DNA of 64,000 bases from Eutreptiella sp. 'Long Island Sound 2002' (GCA_964036045.1 OZ038379.1:185838495-185902494), one strand, 5' to 3'; counted from the first letter of the stretch, positions 42,139 through 56,700 are shown. The notes: generated from the sequence alone by a model not told the origin. Program-made: numbers and translations.

Positions 42139-42504
42139 ATGGCATACTCTCCTGTTGCCCCCGTGCCGCGTGCCCAGAGTCATGAGTGGCTGGTTACAGC
42201 TGCCTTGGCAACGGCCGGCTTCTTTGGTTCATTGGTACTGACCATGGGTGTCGTTGGACATGCCAACAACGGGGCTGGCGCGGTGAGTGCCTATGTTGCA
42301 CCCGCGACCGCCACCAGGCCAGGGATGCAACTGGATGCCACCCATGTGCAACGGAAGCACGCGAAGGCATTCAACTACGACCGACCCAAGAAGAGGCGCC
42401 CAAGTGACCGCAACCGCAAGCCGCCGGTGTACCCAACGATCGAGGAGCCCGAGACGGAGTACACCATTCTGTCACGAGGTGCAGACCGCGCTGGGTCGAA
42501 CTAG
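42139..42504 (+). CDS. Putative plastid-specific 50S ribosomal protein PSRP6/cL38-like
   Basis: A 121-residue single-exon protein. Residues 18-40 form one hydrophobic helix, followed by an Ala/Thr-rich stretch to about 66, as in a bipartite presequence for a plastid bounded by extra membranes (euglenid class II style). The remaining ~50 residues are basic and contain RPKKRRPSDRNRKPPVYP at 82-99. Plant PSRP6/cL38, a small subunit of the chloroplast large ribosomal subunit, has the same R-P-K-K-x-x-P-x-D-x-x-R-K-P-x-V-Y pattern as recalled. The assignment rests on this short motif plus targeting. The ATG is the first after the relic SL. It would act in the plastid stroma. The C-terminal tail is acidic then short. 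An unrelated small basic plastid protein is the alternative. Confidence 0.6.
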   Translation: MAYSPVAPVPRAQSHEWLVTAALATAGFFGSLVLTMGVVGHANNGAGAVSAYVAPATATRPGMQLDATHVQRKHAKAFNYDRPKKRRPSDRNRKPPVYPTIEEPETEYTILSRGADRAGSN

Positions 42505-44475
42505 AGGAAGTGAAGGGTGCGGAATGGTGTGCTGACACCCGGACGGCAGCACCCCGGAGCGCTGTGTTTGAGGGCTCAGCAGCTTTGGCGCCATGAAAGT
42601 CGGCTTCCAGTCGGGCGAATACTATGAATCAGGAGTTCTGCGTGATGAGACTGCGGTCGCTGTTGTTGTGACTGGCGCAAACTGTCGGTAGAGCCGCGGT
42701 CATCGTCACTTCTGAGAGCATTGCTGTTAAGGCTAAGGGTAGATCATATATGGGGCTGCCCCGCACGATTGTCGTGACCCTCTAGCAACCGTTTTGGGCG
42801 CTTCTCAGGCCCAAGACCCTTTTCAATCAACTACTGGGATCGCGTGTCCTGTTTTTTTCATTCCTTCATAAGGCCTGAGACTGCGGTGTCCTATGTCCCA
42901 CATTTTTGCATGCGCAGGCACCGGATTATTCTCCCTTATATATTTCTTGAGATGGAATGGTTTCCATGTGGCATTTTACACAAATGACTTGGGAGGATGA
43001 AACTCCCAATCTTGCTGGGCGATGCTCCTCTGTGCACATCGTTGCACAGGTACACATTCTGTGCATGCAGCCTCTTTCCACGCTGTTGCCAATCTCCGAA
43101 GGGTGGCTTGTTCGCTGATTTCACATGACAGCAGCCCTCTTGGAGGATGGCCACATGCGAAGCAATCCTGGAAGCAGTACCAGGGTCCGATGTGCAGAGG
43201 TATCGAGCATGAGAGCCAATCACCATATTCAAGAGGTGTTGAAAGTGTGCGTTCTGAAGGTGCACACAGTGCAGCACGTTTGTGCTGCGGCGAACAGCCA
43301 TCCTACGTCGCCGCAGCAGTGCAAGCCCGAGACTGTAAGATCGTGTTTGTGCTTCGTCTGTGGGCAAGCTTGGGTAATCTGTCGTGCAGTGGGGGACTCG
43401 GGCTATTGCTGAGGGATTTGGCAATTTTGGCTGCACTGTGATCCCCCACCCAAGGTGTAGGTGGGCGCGGTTTAGACGGCCTTCATTGGTGACAGCAACA
43501 GTCGGAGGGTCTTTGTCGTGCTCCACACAGACGAGGCAAAGCTGGTGCACGTGCACCCGACGAGAAATGGGGCCGGCCGTGAGTCTTTTTGGGGTGCCCG
43601 AGCGCGGTGCCCCCGCGGTGCACCACCTCCCCCCCCTTGTGCACGCCAGCAGAGGCTGGCAGGACAGCACCCTTCCAGGGCACACTGTTGTTCGCCGGCA
43701 TTGCCGGTTCGCACCCGTTCGTGCACCGCGGCTGGCAATGGGGGGCCACCGCAGGACGCGGGATGCTGTGGCCGATGCGCGCGCGCGCGCTGCGACCAGG
43801 AGCCTCCGCCGGGCGGCAGCGCCAGACGGACGCGCTCCTCTTTGCGCCCGGACCCTGGCAAGGGCATACGTAACCGGCCCGCCCACCGGAACGAACGCAA
43901 CGCGCTCGTGTCCCTCGGGCAGCGCCACCCTGCGATGCGCGGGTTCCGTGTCACGGGGGGGGGGGGGGGCTACGTGGTGGACGGTCGGGACAACGCGTGG
44001 AGGAGCAGGGCACCTGGGCCTCACGCACACGGAAACGCAGCGACGCAGGTTGTGGACGGCCTGAGGCCGGAGGTGTGGGGACAGCGAAAACAATCAAACG
44101 ACCCCTGCAACAGCCAGCGCAACCCCCGGTACGCCAGCTACTGGGCGCCGCTGACGCGCACACGGCACATCCGCCCCAGTGGCTGCGGCATATGGCGTTC
44201 GGGGGTGGGGGGGGGGGGGGGGGGGCAGCAAGCCAACTGCCAGCGGTGTTTGACCTGTGGTCAGCCGCTGCAGCTGGCAAAGGGAGCTGGCGAGGGGGGG
44301 GGGGTGCCGGCCTCGACTTCTGGTGCGCGATGGGGTGCGGCGCCGTCGAGTCTGGCCCCGGCTGCAAGGCACCCTGGGTGGGGTGAGGCCTTAGGAAGGG
44401 TCGAATCCCGGTGTCCCGCACGCGTCTTGCTGGGGGGGGGGGGGGGTTCCCGTGCGGCGTTGGCTCGTGTGATCA
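42505..44475. other. No supported gene; GC-rich with G runs
   Basis: Long frames between 43500 and 44600 exist on both strands but are broken up by G runs (43956-43969, 44206-44226, 44429-44446) and show no family resemblance. Confidence 0.45.
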
Positions 44476-44590
44476 GGAGCAGACTTGCCACTAGGGTCTG
44501 CCCGCTCAGACATGATCCGATGGAGCAGGGTCCTACTGAGCCACACGCTGGACGCGGCACGTTCCTACTGAGTTCTGGTGGTGAGGGGGG
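44476..44590 (+). repeat. Dispersed repeat R2, copy 2
   Basis: Partner of 40326-40430, sharing GATGGAGCAGGGTCCTACTG and CGTTCCTACTGAGTTCTGGT. It ends about 130 bp before the satellite array; a short (GGTAA)n run follows at 44590-44612. Confidence 0.75.
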
Positions 44591-44721
44591 TAAGGCAAGG
44601 TAAGGTAAGGTACTTGGGCGTGCTCCAAACTCCAGCGTAAAGTTACTCTCCTTATCCCTCGCAGCATCCCCCCCGGTCTCGTGGGGTCACAGGTACCCTA
44701 GCGCCTATGACACTGCGTTCC

Positions 44722-47700
44722 TGACTAAAATGGCCATAACTCGAATTTAGGGGCTCCAAAACGCGCGGCACTTTTGACCATCGGATGCGGAATTTCTTGC
44801 TCTTCGTTTTTGTCTCTCGCAACATTTGCTGAAAATGCACGTAGGCCCGGGAAATCGCGATTTATTGCCAGTTTGGGTGTTTTTCGGCTTGAAACGCCCG
44901 TGGCCAGCCGGGTGACTAAAATGGCCAAAACTGGAATTTAGGGGCTCCAAAACGCGCGGCACTTCTGACCATCGGATGCGGAATTTCTTGCTCTTCGTTT
45001 TTGTCTCTCGCAACATTTGCTGAAAATGCACGTTAGCCCCAGGAAATTGCCCTTTATTGCCAGTTTGGGTGTTTTTCGGCTTGAAACGGCCGTGGCCAGC
45101 CGGGTGACTAAAAAGGCCATAACCCGATTTAGGGGCTCCAAAACGCGCGGCACTTCTGACCATCGGATGCGGAATTTCTTGCTCTTCATTTTTGCCTCTC
45201 GCAACATTTGCTGAAAATGCACGTTAGCCCCGGGAAATTGCGATTTATTGCCAGTTTGGGTGTTTTTCGGCTTGAAACGGCCGTGGCCAGCCGGGTGACT
45301 AAAATGGCCATAACTGGAATTTAGGGGCTCCAAAACGCGTGGTACTTTTAACCATTGGATGCGGAATTTCTTGCTCTTCGTTTTTGTCTCTCGCAACATT
45401 TGCTGAAAATGCACGTAGCCCCGGGAAATCGCGATTTATTGCCAGTTTGGGTGTTTTTCGGCTTGAAACGGCCGTGGCCAGCCGGGTGACTGAAATGGCC
45501 ATAACTGGAATTTAGGGGGTCCAAAACGCGCGGTACTTTTGACCATCGGATGCGGAATTTCTTGCTCTTCGTTTTTGTCTCTTGCAACATTTGCTGAAAA
45601 TGCAATTAGCCCCGGGAAATTGCGATTTATTGCCATTTTGGGTGTTTTTCGGCTTGAAACGGCCGTGGCCAGCCGGGTGACTAAAATGGCCATAACCCGA
45701 TTTACGGGCTCCAAAACGCGCGGTACTTTCGACCATCGGATGCGGAATTTCTTGCTCTTCGTTTTTGTCTCTCGCAACATTTGCTGAAAATGCACGTAGC
45801 CCCGGGAAATTGCCCTTTATTGCCAGTTTGGGTGTTTTTCGGCTTGAAATGGCCGTGGCCAGCCGGGTGACTAAAATGGCCATAACTCGATTTAGGGGCT
45901 CCAAAACGCGCGGTAGTTTTGACCATCGGATGCGGAATTTCTTGCTCTTCGTTTTTGTCTCTCGCAACATTTGCTGAAAATGCACGTTAGCTCCGGGAAA
46001 TTGCGATTTATTGCCATTTTGGGTGTTTTTCGGCTTGAAACGGCCGTGGCCAGCCGGGTGACTAAAATGGCCATAACTCGAATTTAGGGGCTCCAAAACG
46101 CGCGGCACTTCTGACCATCGGATGCGGAATTTCTTGCTCTTCGTTTTTGTCTCTGGCAACATTTGCTGAAAATGCACGTAGCCCCGGAAATTGCGATTTA
46201 TTGCCAGTTTGGGTGTTTTTCGGCTTGAAACGGCCGTGGCCAGCCGGGTGACTAAAAAGGCCATAACCCGATTTTAGGGGGTCCAAAACGCGGGGTACTT
46301 TTGACCATCGGATGCGGAATTTCTTGCTCTTCGTTTTTGCCTCTCGCAACATTTGCTGAAAATGCACGTAGCCCCGGGAAATCGCGATTTATTGCCAGTT
46401 TGGGTGTTTTTCGGCTTGAAATGGCCGTGGCCAGCCGGGTGACTAACATGGCCATAACTCGAATTTAGGGGCTCCAAAAAGCGCGGTACTTTTGACCATC
46501 GGATGCGGAATTTCTTGCTCTTCGTTTTTGCCTCTCGCAACATTTGCTGAAAATGCACGTTAGCGCCGGGAAATTGCGATTTATTGCCATTTTGGGTGTT
46601 TTTCGGCTTGAAACGGCCGTGGCCAGCCGGGTGACTAAAAGGGCCATAACCCGATTTTACGGGCTCCAAAAAGCGCGGTACTTTTGACCATCGGATGCGG
46701 AATTTCTTGCTCTTCGTTTTTGCCTCTCGCAACATTTGCTGAAAATGCACGTTAGCCCCGGGAAATTGCGATTTACTGTCAGTTTGGGTGTTTTTCGGCT
46801 TGAAACGGCCGTGGCCAGCCGGGTGACTAAAATGGCCATAACTCGAATTTAGGGGGTCCAAAACGCGCGGTACTTTCGACCATCGGATGCGGAATTTCTT
46901 GCTCTTCGTTTTTGTCTCTCGCAACATTTGCTGAAAGTGCACGTTAGCCCCGGGAAATTGCGATTTATTGCCATTTTGGGTGTTTTTCGGCTTGAAACGG
47001 CCGTGGCCAGCCGGGTGACTAAAAAGGCCATAACCCGATTTAGGGGGTCCAAAACGCGGGGTACTTTTGACAATCGGATGCGGAATTTCTTGCTCTTCGT
47101 TTTTGCCTCACGCAACATTTGCTGAAAATGCACGTAGCCCCGGGAAATCGCGATTTATGGCGATTTTGGGTGTTTTCCGGCTTGAAACGGCCGTGGCCAG
47201 CCGGGTGACTGAAATGGCCATAACTCGAATTTAGGGGGTCCAAAACGCGCGGTACTTTTGACCATCGGATGCGGAATTTCTTGCTCTTCGTTTTTATCTC
47301 TCGCAACATTTGCTGAAAATGCAATTAGCCCCGGGAAATTGCGATTTATTGCCAGTTTGGGTGTTTTTCGGCTTGAAACGGCCGTGGCCAGCCGGGTGAC
47401 TAAAAAGGCCATAACTCGAATTTCGGGGCTCCAAAACGCGCGGTATTTTTGACCATCGGATGCGGAATTTCTTGCTCTTCGTTTTTGTCTCTCGCAACAT
47501 TTGCTGAAAATGCACGTTAGCCCCGGGAAATTGTGATTTATTGCCAGTTTGGGTGTTTTTCGGCTTGAAACGGCCGTGGCCAGCCGGGTGACTAAAATGG
47601 CCATAACTCGATTTAGGGGCTCCAAAACGCGCGGTACTTTTGACCATCGGATGCGGAATTTCTTGCTCTTCGTTTTTGCCTCTCGCAACATTTGCTGAAA

Positions 47701-50700
47701 CAACATTTGCACGTAGCCCCCCGAAATTGCGATTTATTGCCATTTTGGGTGTTTTTCGGCCTGAAACGGCCGTGGCCAGCCGGGCGACTAAGATGGCCAT
47801 AACTGGAACTTAATGTCTCCAAAACGCGCGGTACTTTCGACCATCGGATGCGGACTTTCTTGCTCTTCGTTTTGGCCTCTCGCAACATTTGCTGAAAATG
47901 CACGTAGCCCCGGGAAATTGCGATTTATTGCCAGTTTGGGTGTTTTTCGGCTTGAAACGGCCGTGGCCAGCCGGGTGACTAAAAAGGCCATAACTGGAAT
48001 TTAGGGGGTCCAAAACGCGCGGTACTTTTGACCATCGGATGCGGAATTTCTTGCTCTTCGTTTTTGTCTCTCGCAACATTTGCTGAGAATGCACGTTAGC
48101 CCCGGGAAATTGCGATTTACTGCCAGTTTGGGTGTTTTTCGGCTTGAAATGGCCGTGGCCAGCCGGGTGACTAAAATGGCCATAACTCGAATTTAGGGGC
48201 TCCAAAACGCGCGGTACATTCGACCATCGGATGCGGAATTTCTTGCTCTTCGTTTTTGTCTCGCGCAACATTTGCTGAAAGTGCACGTTAGCCCCGGGAA
48301 ATTGCGATTTATTGCCATTTTGGGTATTTTTCGGCTTGAAACGGCCGTGGCCAGCCGGGTGACTAAAATGGCCATAACTCGATTTAGGGGCTCCAAAACG
48401 CGCGGTACTTTTTACAATCGGATGCGGAATTTCTTGCTCTTCGTTTTTGCCTCTCGCAACATTTGCTGAAACAACATTTGCACGTAGCCCCCCGAAATTG
48501 CGATTTATTGCCATTTTGGGTGTTTTTCGGCCTGAAACGGCCGTGGCCAGCCGGGCGACTAAGATGGCCATAACTGGAACTTAATGTCTCCAAAACGCGC
48601 GGTACTTTTGACCATCGGATGCGGACTTTCTTGCTCTTCGTTTTGGCCTCTCGCAACATTTGCTGAAAATGCACGTAGCCCCGGGAAATCGCGATTTATT
48701 GCCAGTTTGGGTGTTTTTCGGCTTGAAACGGCCGTGGCCAGCCGGGTGACTAAAAAGGCCATAACTGGAATTTAGGGGGTCCAAAACGCGCGGTACTTTT
48801 GACCATCGGATGCGGAATTTCTTGCGCTTCGTTTTTGTCTCTCGCAACATTTGCTGAAAATGCACGTTAGCCCCGGGAAATTGCGATTTACTGCCATTTT
48901 GGGTGTTTTTCGGCTTGAAATGGCCGTGGCCAGCCGGGTGACTAAAATGGCCATAACTCGAATTTAGGGGCTCCAAAACGCGCGGTACTTTCGACCATCA
49001 GATGCGGAATTTCTTGCTCTTCGTTTTTGTCTCGCGCAACATTTGCTGAAAGTGCACGTTAGCCCCGGGAAATTGCGATTTATTGCCATTTTGGGTATTT
49101 TTCGGCTTGAAACGGCCGTGGCCAGCCGGGTGACTAAAAAGGCCATAACCCGATTTAGGGGGTCCAAAACGCGGGGTACTTTTGACAATCGGATGCGGAA
49201 TTTCTTGCTCTTCGTTTTTCCTCACGCAACATTTGCTGAAAATGCACGTAGCCCCGGGAAATCGCGATTTATGGCGATTTTGGGTGTTTTCCGGCTTGAA
49301 ACGGCCGTGGCCAGCCGGGTGACTGAAATGGCCATAACTCGAATTTAGGGGGTCCAAAACGCGCGGTACTTTTGACCATCGGATGCGGAATTTCTTGCTC
49401 TTCGTTTTTATCTCTCGCAACATTTGCTGAAAATGCAATTAGCCCCGGGAAATTGCGATTTATTGCCAGTTTGGGTGTTTTTCGGCTTGAAACGGCCGTG
49501 GCCAGCCGGGTGACTAAAAAGGCCATAACTCGAATTTCGGGGCTCCAAAACGCGCGGTATTTTTGACCATCGGATGCGGAATTTCTTGCTCTTCGTTTTT
49601 GTCTCTCGCAACATTTGCTGAAAATGCACGTTAGCCCCGGGAAATTGTGATTTATTGCCAGTTTGGGTGTTTTTCGGCTTGAAACGGCCGTGGCCAGCCG
49701 GGTGACTAAAATGGCCATAACCCGATTTTAGGGGCTCCAAAACGCGCGGTACCTTTTACAATCGGATGCGCAATTTCTTGCTCTTCGTTTTTGCCTCTCG
49801 CAACATTTGCTGAAACAACATTTGCACGTAGCCCCCCGAAATTGCGATTTATTGCCATTTTGGGTGTTTTTCGGCCTGAAACGGCCGTGGCCAGCCGGGC
49901 GACTAAGATGGCCATAACTGGAACTTAATGTCTCCAAAACGCGCGGTACTTTTGACCATCGGATGCGGACTTTCTTGCTCTTCGTTTTGGCCTCTCGCAA
50001 CATTTGCTGAAAATGCACGTAGCCCCGGGAAATCGCGATTTATTGCCAGTTTGGGTGTTTTTCGGCTTGAAACGGCCGTGGCCAGCCGGGTGACTAAAAT
50101 GGCCATAACTGGAATTGAGGGGGTCCAAAACGCGCGGTACTTTTGACCATCAGATGCGGAATTTCTTGCGCTTCGTTTTTGTCTCTCGCAACATTTGCTG
50201 AAAATGCAATTAGCCCCGGGAAATTGCGATTTATTGCCATTTTGGGTGTTTTTCGGCTTGAAACGGCCGTGGCCAGCCGGGTGACTAACATGGCCATAAC
50301 TCGAATTTAGGGGCTCCAAAACGCGCGGTACTTTTGCCCACCGGATGCGGAATTTCTTGCTCTTCGTTTTTGCCTCTCGCAACATTTGCTGAAAATGCAC
50401 GTTAGCCCCGGGAAATTGCGATTTATTGCCAGTTTGGGTGTTTTTCGGCTTGAAATGGCCGTGGCCAGCCGGGTGACTAAAAATGTCATAACCCGATTTA
50501 GGGGGTCCAAAACGCGCGGTAGTTTTGACCATCGGATGCGGAATTTCCTGCTCTTCGTTTTTGCCTCTCGCAACATTTGCTGAAAATGCACGTTAGCCCT
50601 GGGAAATTGCGATTTATTGCCAGTTTGAGTGTGTTTTTCGGCTTGAAATGGCCGTGGCCAGCCGGGTGACTAAAAAGGCCATAACTGGAATTTAGGGGGT

Positions 50701-53700
50701 CCAAAACACGCGGTACTTTTGACCATCGGATGCGGAATTTCTTGCTCTTCGTTTTTGCCTCTCGCACCATTTGCTGAAAATGCACGTAGCCCCGGAAAAT
50801 CGCGATTTATTGCCATTTTGGGTGTTTTTCGGCTTGAAACGGCCGTGGCCAGCCGGGTGACTAAAATGGCCATAACTCGAATTTAGGGGCTCCAAAACGC
50901 GCGGTACTTTTGACCATCGGATGCGGAATTTCTTGCTCTTCGTTTTTGTCTCTCGCAACATTTGCTGAAAATGCAATTAGCCCCGGGAAATTGTGATTTA
51001 TTGCTAGTTTGGGTGTTTTTCGGCTTGAAACGGCCGTGGCCAGCCGGGTGACTAAAAAGGCTATAACTCGATTTAGGGGCTCCAAAACGCGCGGTACTTT
51101 TGACCACCAGATGCGGAATTTCTTGCTCTTCGTTTTTGCCTCTCGCACCATTTGCTGAAAATGCACGTAGCCCCGGAAAATCGCGATTTATTGCCATTTT
51201 GGGTGTTTTTCGGCTTGAAACGGCCGTGGCCAGCCGGGTGACTAAAATGGCCATAACTCGAATTTAGGGGCTCCAAAACGCGCGGTACTTTTGACCATCG
51301 GATGCGGAATTTCTTGCTCTTCGTTTTTGTCTCTCGCAATATTTGCTGAAAATGCACGTAGCCCCGCGAAATCGCGATTTATTGCCATTTTGGGTGTTTT
51401 TCGGCTTGAAACGGCCGTGGCCAGCCGGGTGACTAACATGGCCATAACTCCAATTTAGGGGCTCCAAAACGCGCGGTACTTTTGACCATCGGATGCGGAA
51501 TTTCTTGCTCTTCGTTTTTGTCTCTCGCAACATTTGCTGAAAATGCCGTTAGCCCCGGGAAATTGTGATTTATTGCCATTTTGGGTGTTTTTCGGCTTGA
51601 AACGGCCGTGGCCAGCCGGGTGACTAAAAAGGCCATAACCCGATTTTAGGGGCTCCAAAAAGCGCGGTACTTTTGACCACCGGATGCGGAATTTCTTGCT
51701 CTTCGTTTTCGCCTCTCGCAACATGCTGAAAATGCACGTTAGCCCCGGGAAATTGCGATTTATTGCCATTTTGGGTGTTTTTCGGCTTGAAACGGCCGTG
51801 GCCAGCCGGGTGACTAAAATGGCCATAACTGGAATTTAGGGGCTCCAAAACGCGCGGTACTTTTGACCATCGGATGCGGAATTTCTTGCTTTTCGTTTTT
51901 GTCTTTCGCAACTTTTGCTGAAAATGCCGTTAGCCCCGGGAAATTGTGATTTATTGCTAGTTTGGGTGTTTTTCGGCTTGAAACGGCCGTGGCCAGCCGG
52001 GTGACTAAAAAGGCCATAACCCGATTTAGGGGCTCCAAAACGCGCGGTACTTTTGCCCACCGGATGCGGAATTTCTTGCTCTTCGTTTTTGCCTCTCGCA
52101 CCATTTGCTGAAAATGCACGTAGCCCCGGAAAATCGCGATTTATTGCCAGTTTGGGTGTTTTTCGGCTTGAAACGGCCGTGGCCAGCCGGGTGACTAAAA
52201 TGGCCATAACTCGATTTTAGGGGCTCCAAAACGCGCGGTACTTCTGAGGATCGGATGCGGAATTTCTTGCTCTTCGTTTTTGTCTCTCGCAACATTTGCT
52301 GAAAATGCACGTAGCCCCGGGAAATTGCGATTTATTGCCATTTTGGGTGTTTTTCGGCTTGAAACGGCCGTGGCCAGCCGGGTGACTAACATGGCCATAA
52401 CTCGAATTTAGGGGCTCCAAAACGCGCGGTACTTTTGACCACCGGATGCGGAATTTCTTGCTCTTCGTTTTTGCCTCTCGCAACATGCTGAAAATGCACG
52501 TTAGCCCCGGGAAATTGCGATTTATTGCCATTTTGGGTGTTTTTCGGCTTGAAACGGCCGTGGCCAGCCGGGTGACTAAAATGGCCATAACTCGAATTTC
52601 GGGGCTCCAAAACGCGCGGTACTTTTGCCCACCGGATGCGGAATTTCTTGCTCTTCGTTTTTGCCTCTCGCACCATTTGCTGAAAATGCACGTAGCCCCG
52701 GAAAATCGCGATTTATTGCCAGTTTGGGTGTTTTTCGGCTTGAAACGGCCGTGGCCAGCCGGGTGACTAAAATGGCCATAACTCGATTTTAGGGGCTCCA
52801 AAACGCGCGGTACTTCTGAGGATCGGATGCGGAATTTCTTGCTCTTCGTTTTTGTCTCTCGCAACATTTGCTGAAAATGCACGTAGCCCCGGGAAATTGC
52901 GATTTATTGCCATTTTGGGTGTTTTTCGGCTTGAAACGGCCGTGGCCAGCCGGGTGACTAACATGGCCATAACTCGAATTTAGGGGCTCCAAAACGCGCG
53001 GTACTTTTGACCACCGGATGCGGAATTTCTTGCTCTTCGTTTTTGCCTCTCGCAACATGCTGAAAATGCACGTTAGCCCCGGGAAATTGCGATTTATTGC
53101 CATTTTGGGTGTTTTTCGGCTTGAAACGGCCGTGGCCAGCCGGGTGACTAAAATGGCCATAACTCGAATTTCGGGGCTCCAAAACGCGCGGTACTTTTGA
53201 CCACCGGATGCGGAATTTCTTGCTCTTCGTTTTGCCTCTCGCAACATTTGCTGAAAATGCACGTTAGCCCCGGGAAATTGCGATTTATTGCCATTTTGGG
53301 TGTTTTTTCGGCTTGAAACGGCCGTGGCCAGCCGGGTGACTAAAATGGCCATAACTCGAATTTAGGGGCTCCAAAACGCGCGGTACTTTTGACCATCGGA
53401 TGCGGAATTTCTTGCTCTTCGTTTTTGTCTCTCGCAACATTTGCTGAGAATGCACGTTAGCCCCGGGAAATTGCGATTTATTGCCAGTTTGGGTGTTTTT
53501 CGGCTTGAAACGGCCGTGGCCAGCCGGGTGACTAAAATGGCCATAACCCGATTTTAGGGCTCCAAAAAGCGCGGTACTTTTGACCATCGGATGCGGAATT
53601 TCTTGCTCTTCGTTTTTGTCTCGCGCAACATTTGCTGAAAATGCACGTAGCCCCGGGAAATTGCCCTTTATTGCCAGTTTGGGTGTTTTTCGGCTTGAAA

Positions 53701-56700
53701 CGGCCGTGGCCAGGCGGGTGACTAAAAAGGCCATAACCCGGTTTTAGGGCTCCAAAACGCGCGGTACTTTTGACCATCGGATGCGGAATTTCTTGCTCTT
53801 CGTTTTTGTCTCTCGCAACATTTGCTGAAAATGCACGTAGCCCCGGGAAATCGCGATTTATTGCCATTTTGGGTGTTTTTCGGCTTGAAACGGCCGTGGC
53901 CAGCCGGGTGACTAACATGGCCATAACTCGAATTTAGGGGCTCCAAAACGCGCGGTACTTTTGACCACCGGATGCGGAATTTCTTGCTCTTCGTTTTTGT
54001 CTCTCGCAACATTTGCTGAAAATGCACGTTAGCCCCGGGAAATTGCGATTTATTGCCATTTTGGGTGTTTTTCGGCTTGAAACGGCCGCGGCCAGCCGGG
54101 GTGACTAAAAAGGCCATAACCCGATTTTAGGGGCTCCAAAAAGCGCGGTACTTTTGACCACCGGATGCGGAATTTCTTGCTCTTCGTTTTTGCCTCTCGC
54201 AACATGCTGAAAATGCACGTTAGCCCCGGGAAATTGCGATTTATTGCCATTTTGGGTGTTTTTTCGGCTTGAAACGGCCGTGGCCAGCCGGGTGACTAAA
54301 ATGGCCATAACTCGAATTTAGGGGCTCCAAAACGCGCGGTACTTTTGACCATCGGATGCGGAATTTCTTGCTCTTCGTTTTTGTCTCTCGCAACATTTGC
54401 TGAGAATGCACGTTAGCCCCGGGAAATTGCGATTTATTGCCAGTTTGGGTGTTTTTCGGCTTGAAACGGCCGTGGCCAGCCGGGTGACTAAAATGGCCAT
54501 AACCCGATTTTAGGGGCTCCAAAAAGCGCGGTACTTTTGACCATCGGATGCGGAATTTCTTGCTCTTCGTTTTTGTCTGTCGCAACATTTGCTGAAAATG
54601 CACGTTAGCCCCGGGAAATTGCGATTTATTGCCATTTTGGGTGTTTTTCGGCTTGAAACGGCCGCGGCCAGCCGGGTGACTAAAAAGGCCATAACCCGAT
54701 TTTAGGGGCTCCAAAAAGCGCGGTACTTTTGACCACCGGATGCGGAATTTCTTGCTCTTCGTTTTTGCCTCTCGCAACATGCTGAAAATGCACGTTAGCC
54801 CCGGGAAATTGCGATTTATTGCCATTTTGGGTGTTTTTTCGGCTTGAAACGGCCGTGGCCAGCCGGGTGACTAAAATGGCCATAACTCGAATTTAGGGGC
54901 TCCAAAACGCGCGGTACTTTTGACCATCGGATGCGGAATTTCTTGCTCTTCGTTTTTGTCTCTCGCAACATTTGCTGAGAATGCACGTTAGCCCCGGGAA
55001 ATTGCGATTTATTGCCAGTTTGGGTGTTTTTCGGCTTGAAACGGCCGTGGCCAGCCGGGTGACTAAAATGGCCATAACCCGATTTTAGGGGCTCCAAAAA
55101 GCGCGGTACTTTTGACCATCGGATGCGGAATTTCTTGCTCTTCGTTTTTGTCTCTCGCAACATTTGCTGAAAATGCACGTAGCCCCGGGAAATTGCCCTT
55201 TATTGCCAGTTTGGGTGTTTTTCGGCTTGAAACGGCCGTGGCCAGCCGGGTGACTAAAAAGGCCATAACCCGGTTTTAGGGGCTCCAAAACGCGCGGTAC
55301 TTTTGACCATCGGATGCGGAATTTCTTGCTCTTCGTTTTTGTCTCTCGCAACATGCTGAAAATGCACGTTAGCCCCGGGAAATTGCGATTTATTGCCATT
55401 TTGGGTGTTTTTCGGCTTGAAACGGCCGTGGCCAGCCGGGTGACTAAAATGGCCATAACTGGAATTTAGGGGCTCCAAAAACGCGCGGTACTTTTGACCA
55501 TCGGATGCGGAATTTCTTGCTTTTCGTTTTTGTCTTTCGCAACATTTGCTGAAAATGCCGTTAGCCCCGGGAAATTGTGATTTATTGCTAGTTTGGGTGT
55601 TTTTCGGCTTGAAACGGCCGTGGCCAGCCGGGTGACTAAAAAGGCCATAACCCGATTTAGGGGCTCCAAAACGCGCGGTACTTTTGCCCACCGGATGCGG
55701 AATTTCTTGCTCTTCGTTTTTTGCCTCTCGCACCATTTGCTGAAAATGCACGTAGCCCCGGAAAATCGCGATTTATTGCCAGTTTGGGTGTTTTTCGGCT
55801 TGAAACGGCCGTGGCCAGCCGGGTGACTAAAATGGCCATAACTCGATTTTAGGGGCTCCAAAACGCGCGGTACTTCTGAGGATCGGATGCGGAATTTCTT
55901 GCTCTTCGTTTTTGTCTCTCGCAACATTTGCTGAAAATGCACGTAGCCCCGGGAAATTGCGATTTATTGCCATTTTGGGTGTTTTTCGGCTTGAAACGGC
56001 CGTGGCCAGCCGGGTGACTAACATGGCCATAACTCGAATTTAGGGGCTCCAAAACGCGCGGTACTTTTGACCACCGGATGCGAATTTCTTGCTCTTCGTT
56101 TTTGCCTCTCGCAACATGCTGAAAATGCACGCTAGCCCCGGGAAATTGCGATTTATTGCCATTTTGGGGTGTTTTTCGGCTTGAAACGGCCGTGGCCAGC
56201 CGGGTGACTAAAATGGCCAAACTCGAATTTCGGGGCTCCAAACGCGCGGTACTTTTGCCCACCGGATGCGGAATTTCTTGCTCTTCGTTTTTGCCTCTCG
56301 CAACATTTGCTGAAAATGCACGTAGCCCCGGAAAATCGCGATTTATTGCCAGTTTGGGTGTTTTTCGGCTTGAAACGGCCGTGGCCAGCCGGGTGACTAA
56401 AATGGCCATAACTCGATTTTAGGGGCTCCAAAACGCGCGGTACTTCTGAGGATCGATGCGGAATTTCTTGCTCTTCGTTTTTGTCTCTCGCAACATTTGC
56501 TGAAAATGCACGTAGCCCCGGGAAATTGCGATTTATTGCCATTTTGGGTGTTTTTCGGCTTGAAACGGCCGTGGCCAGCCGGGTGACTAACATGGCCATA
56601 ACTCGAATTTAGGGGCTCCAAAACGCGCGGTACTTTTGACCACCGGATGCGGAATTTCTTGCTCTTCGTTTTTGTCTCTCGCAACATTTGCTGAAAATGC

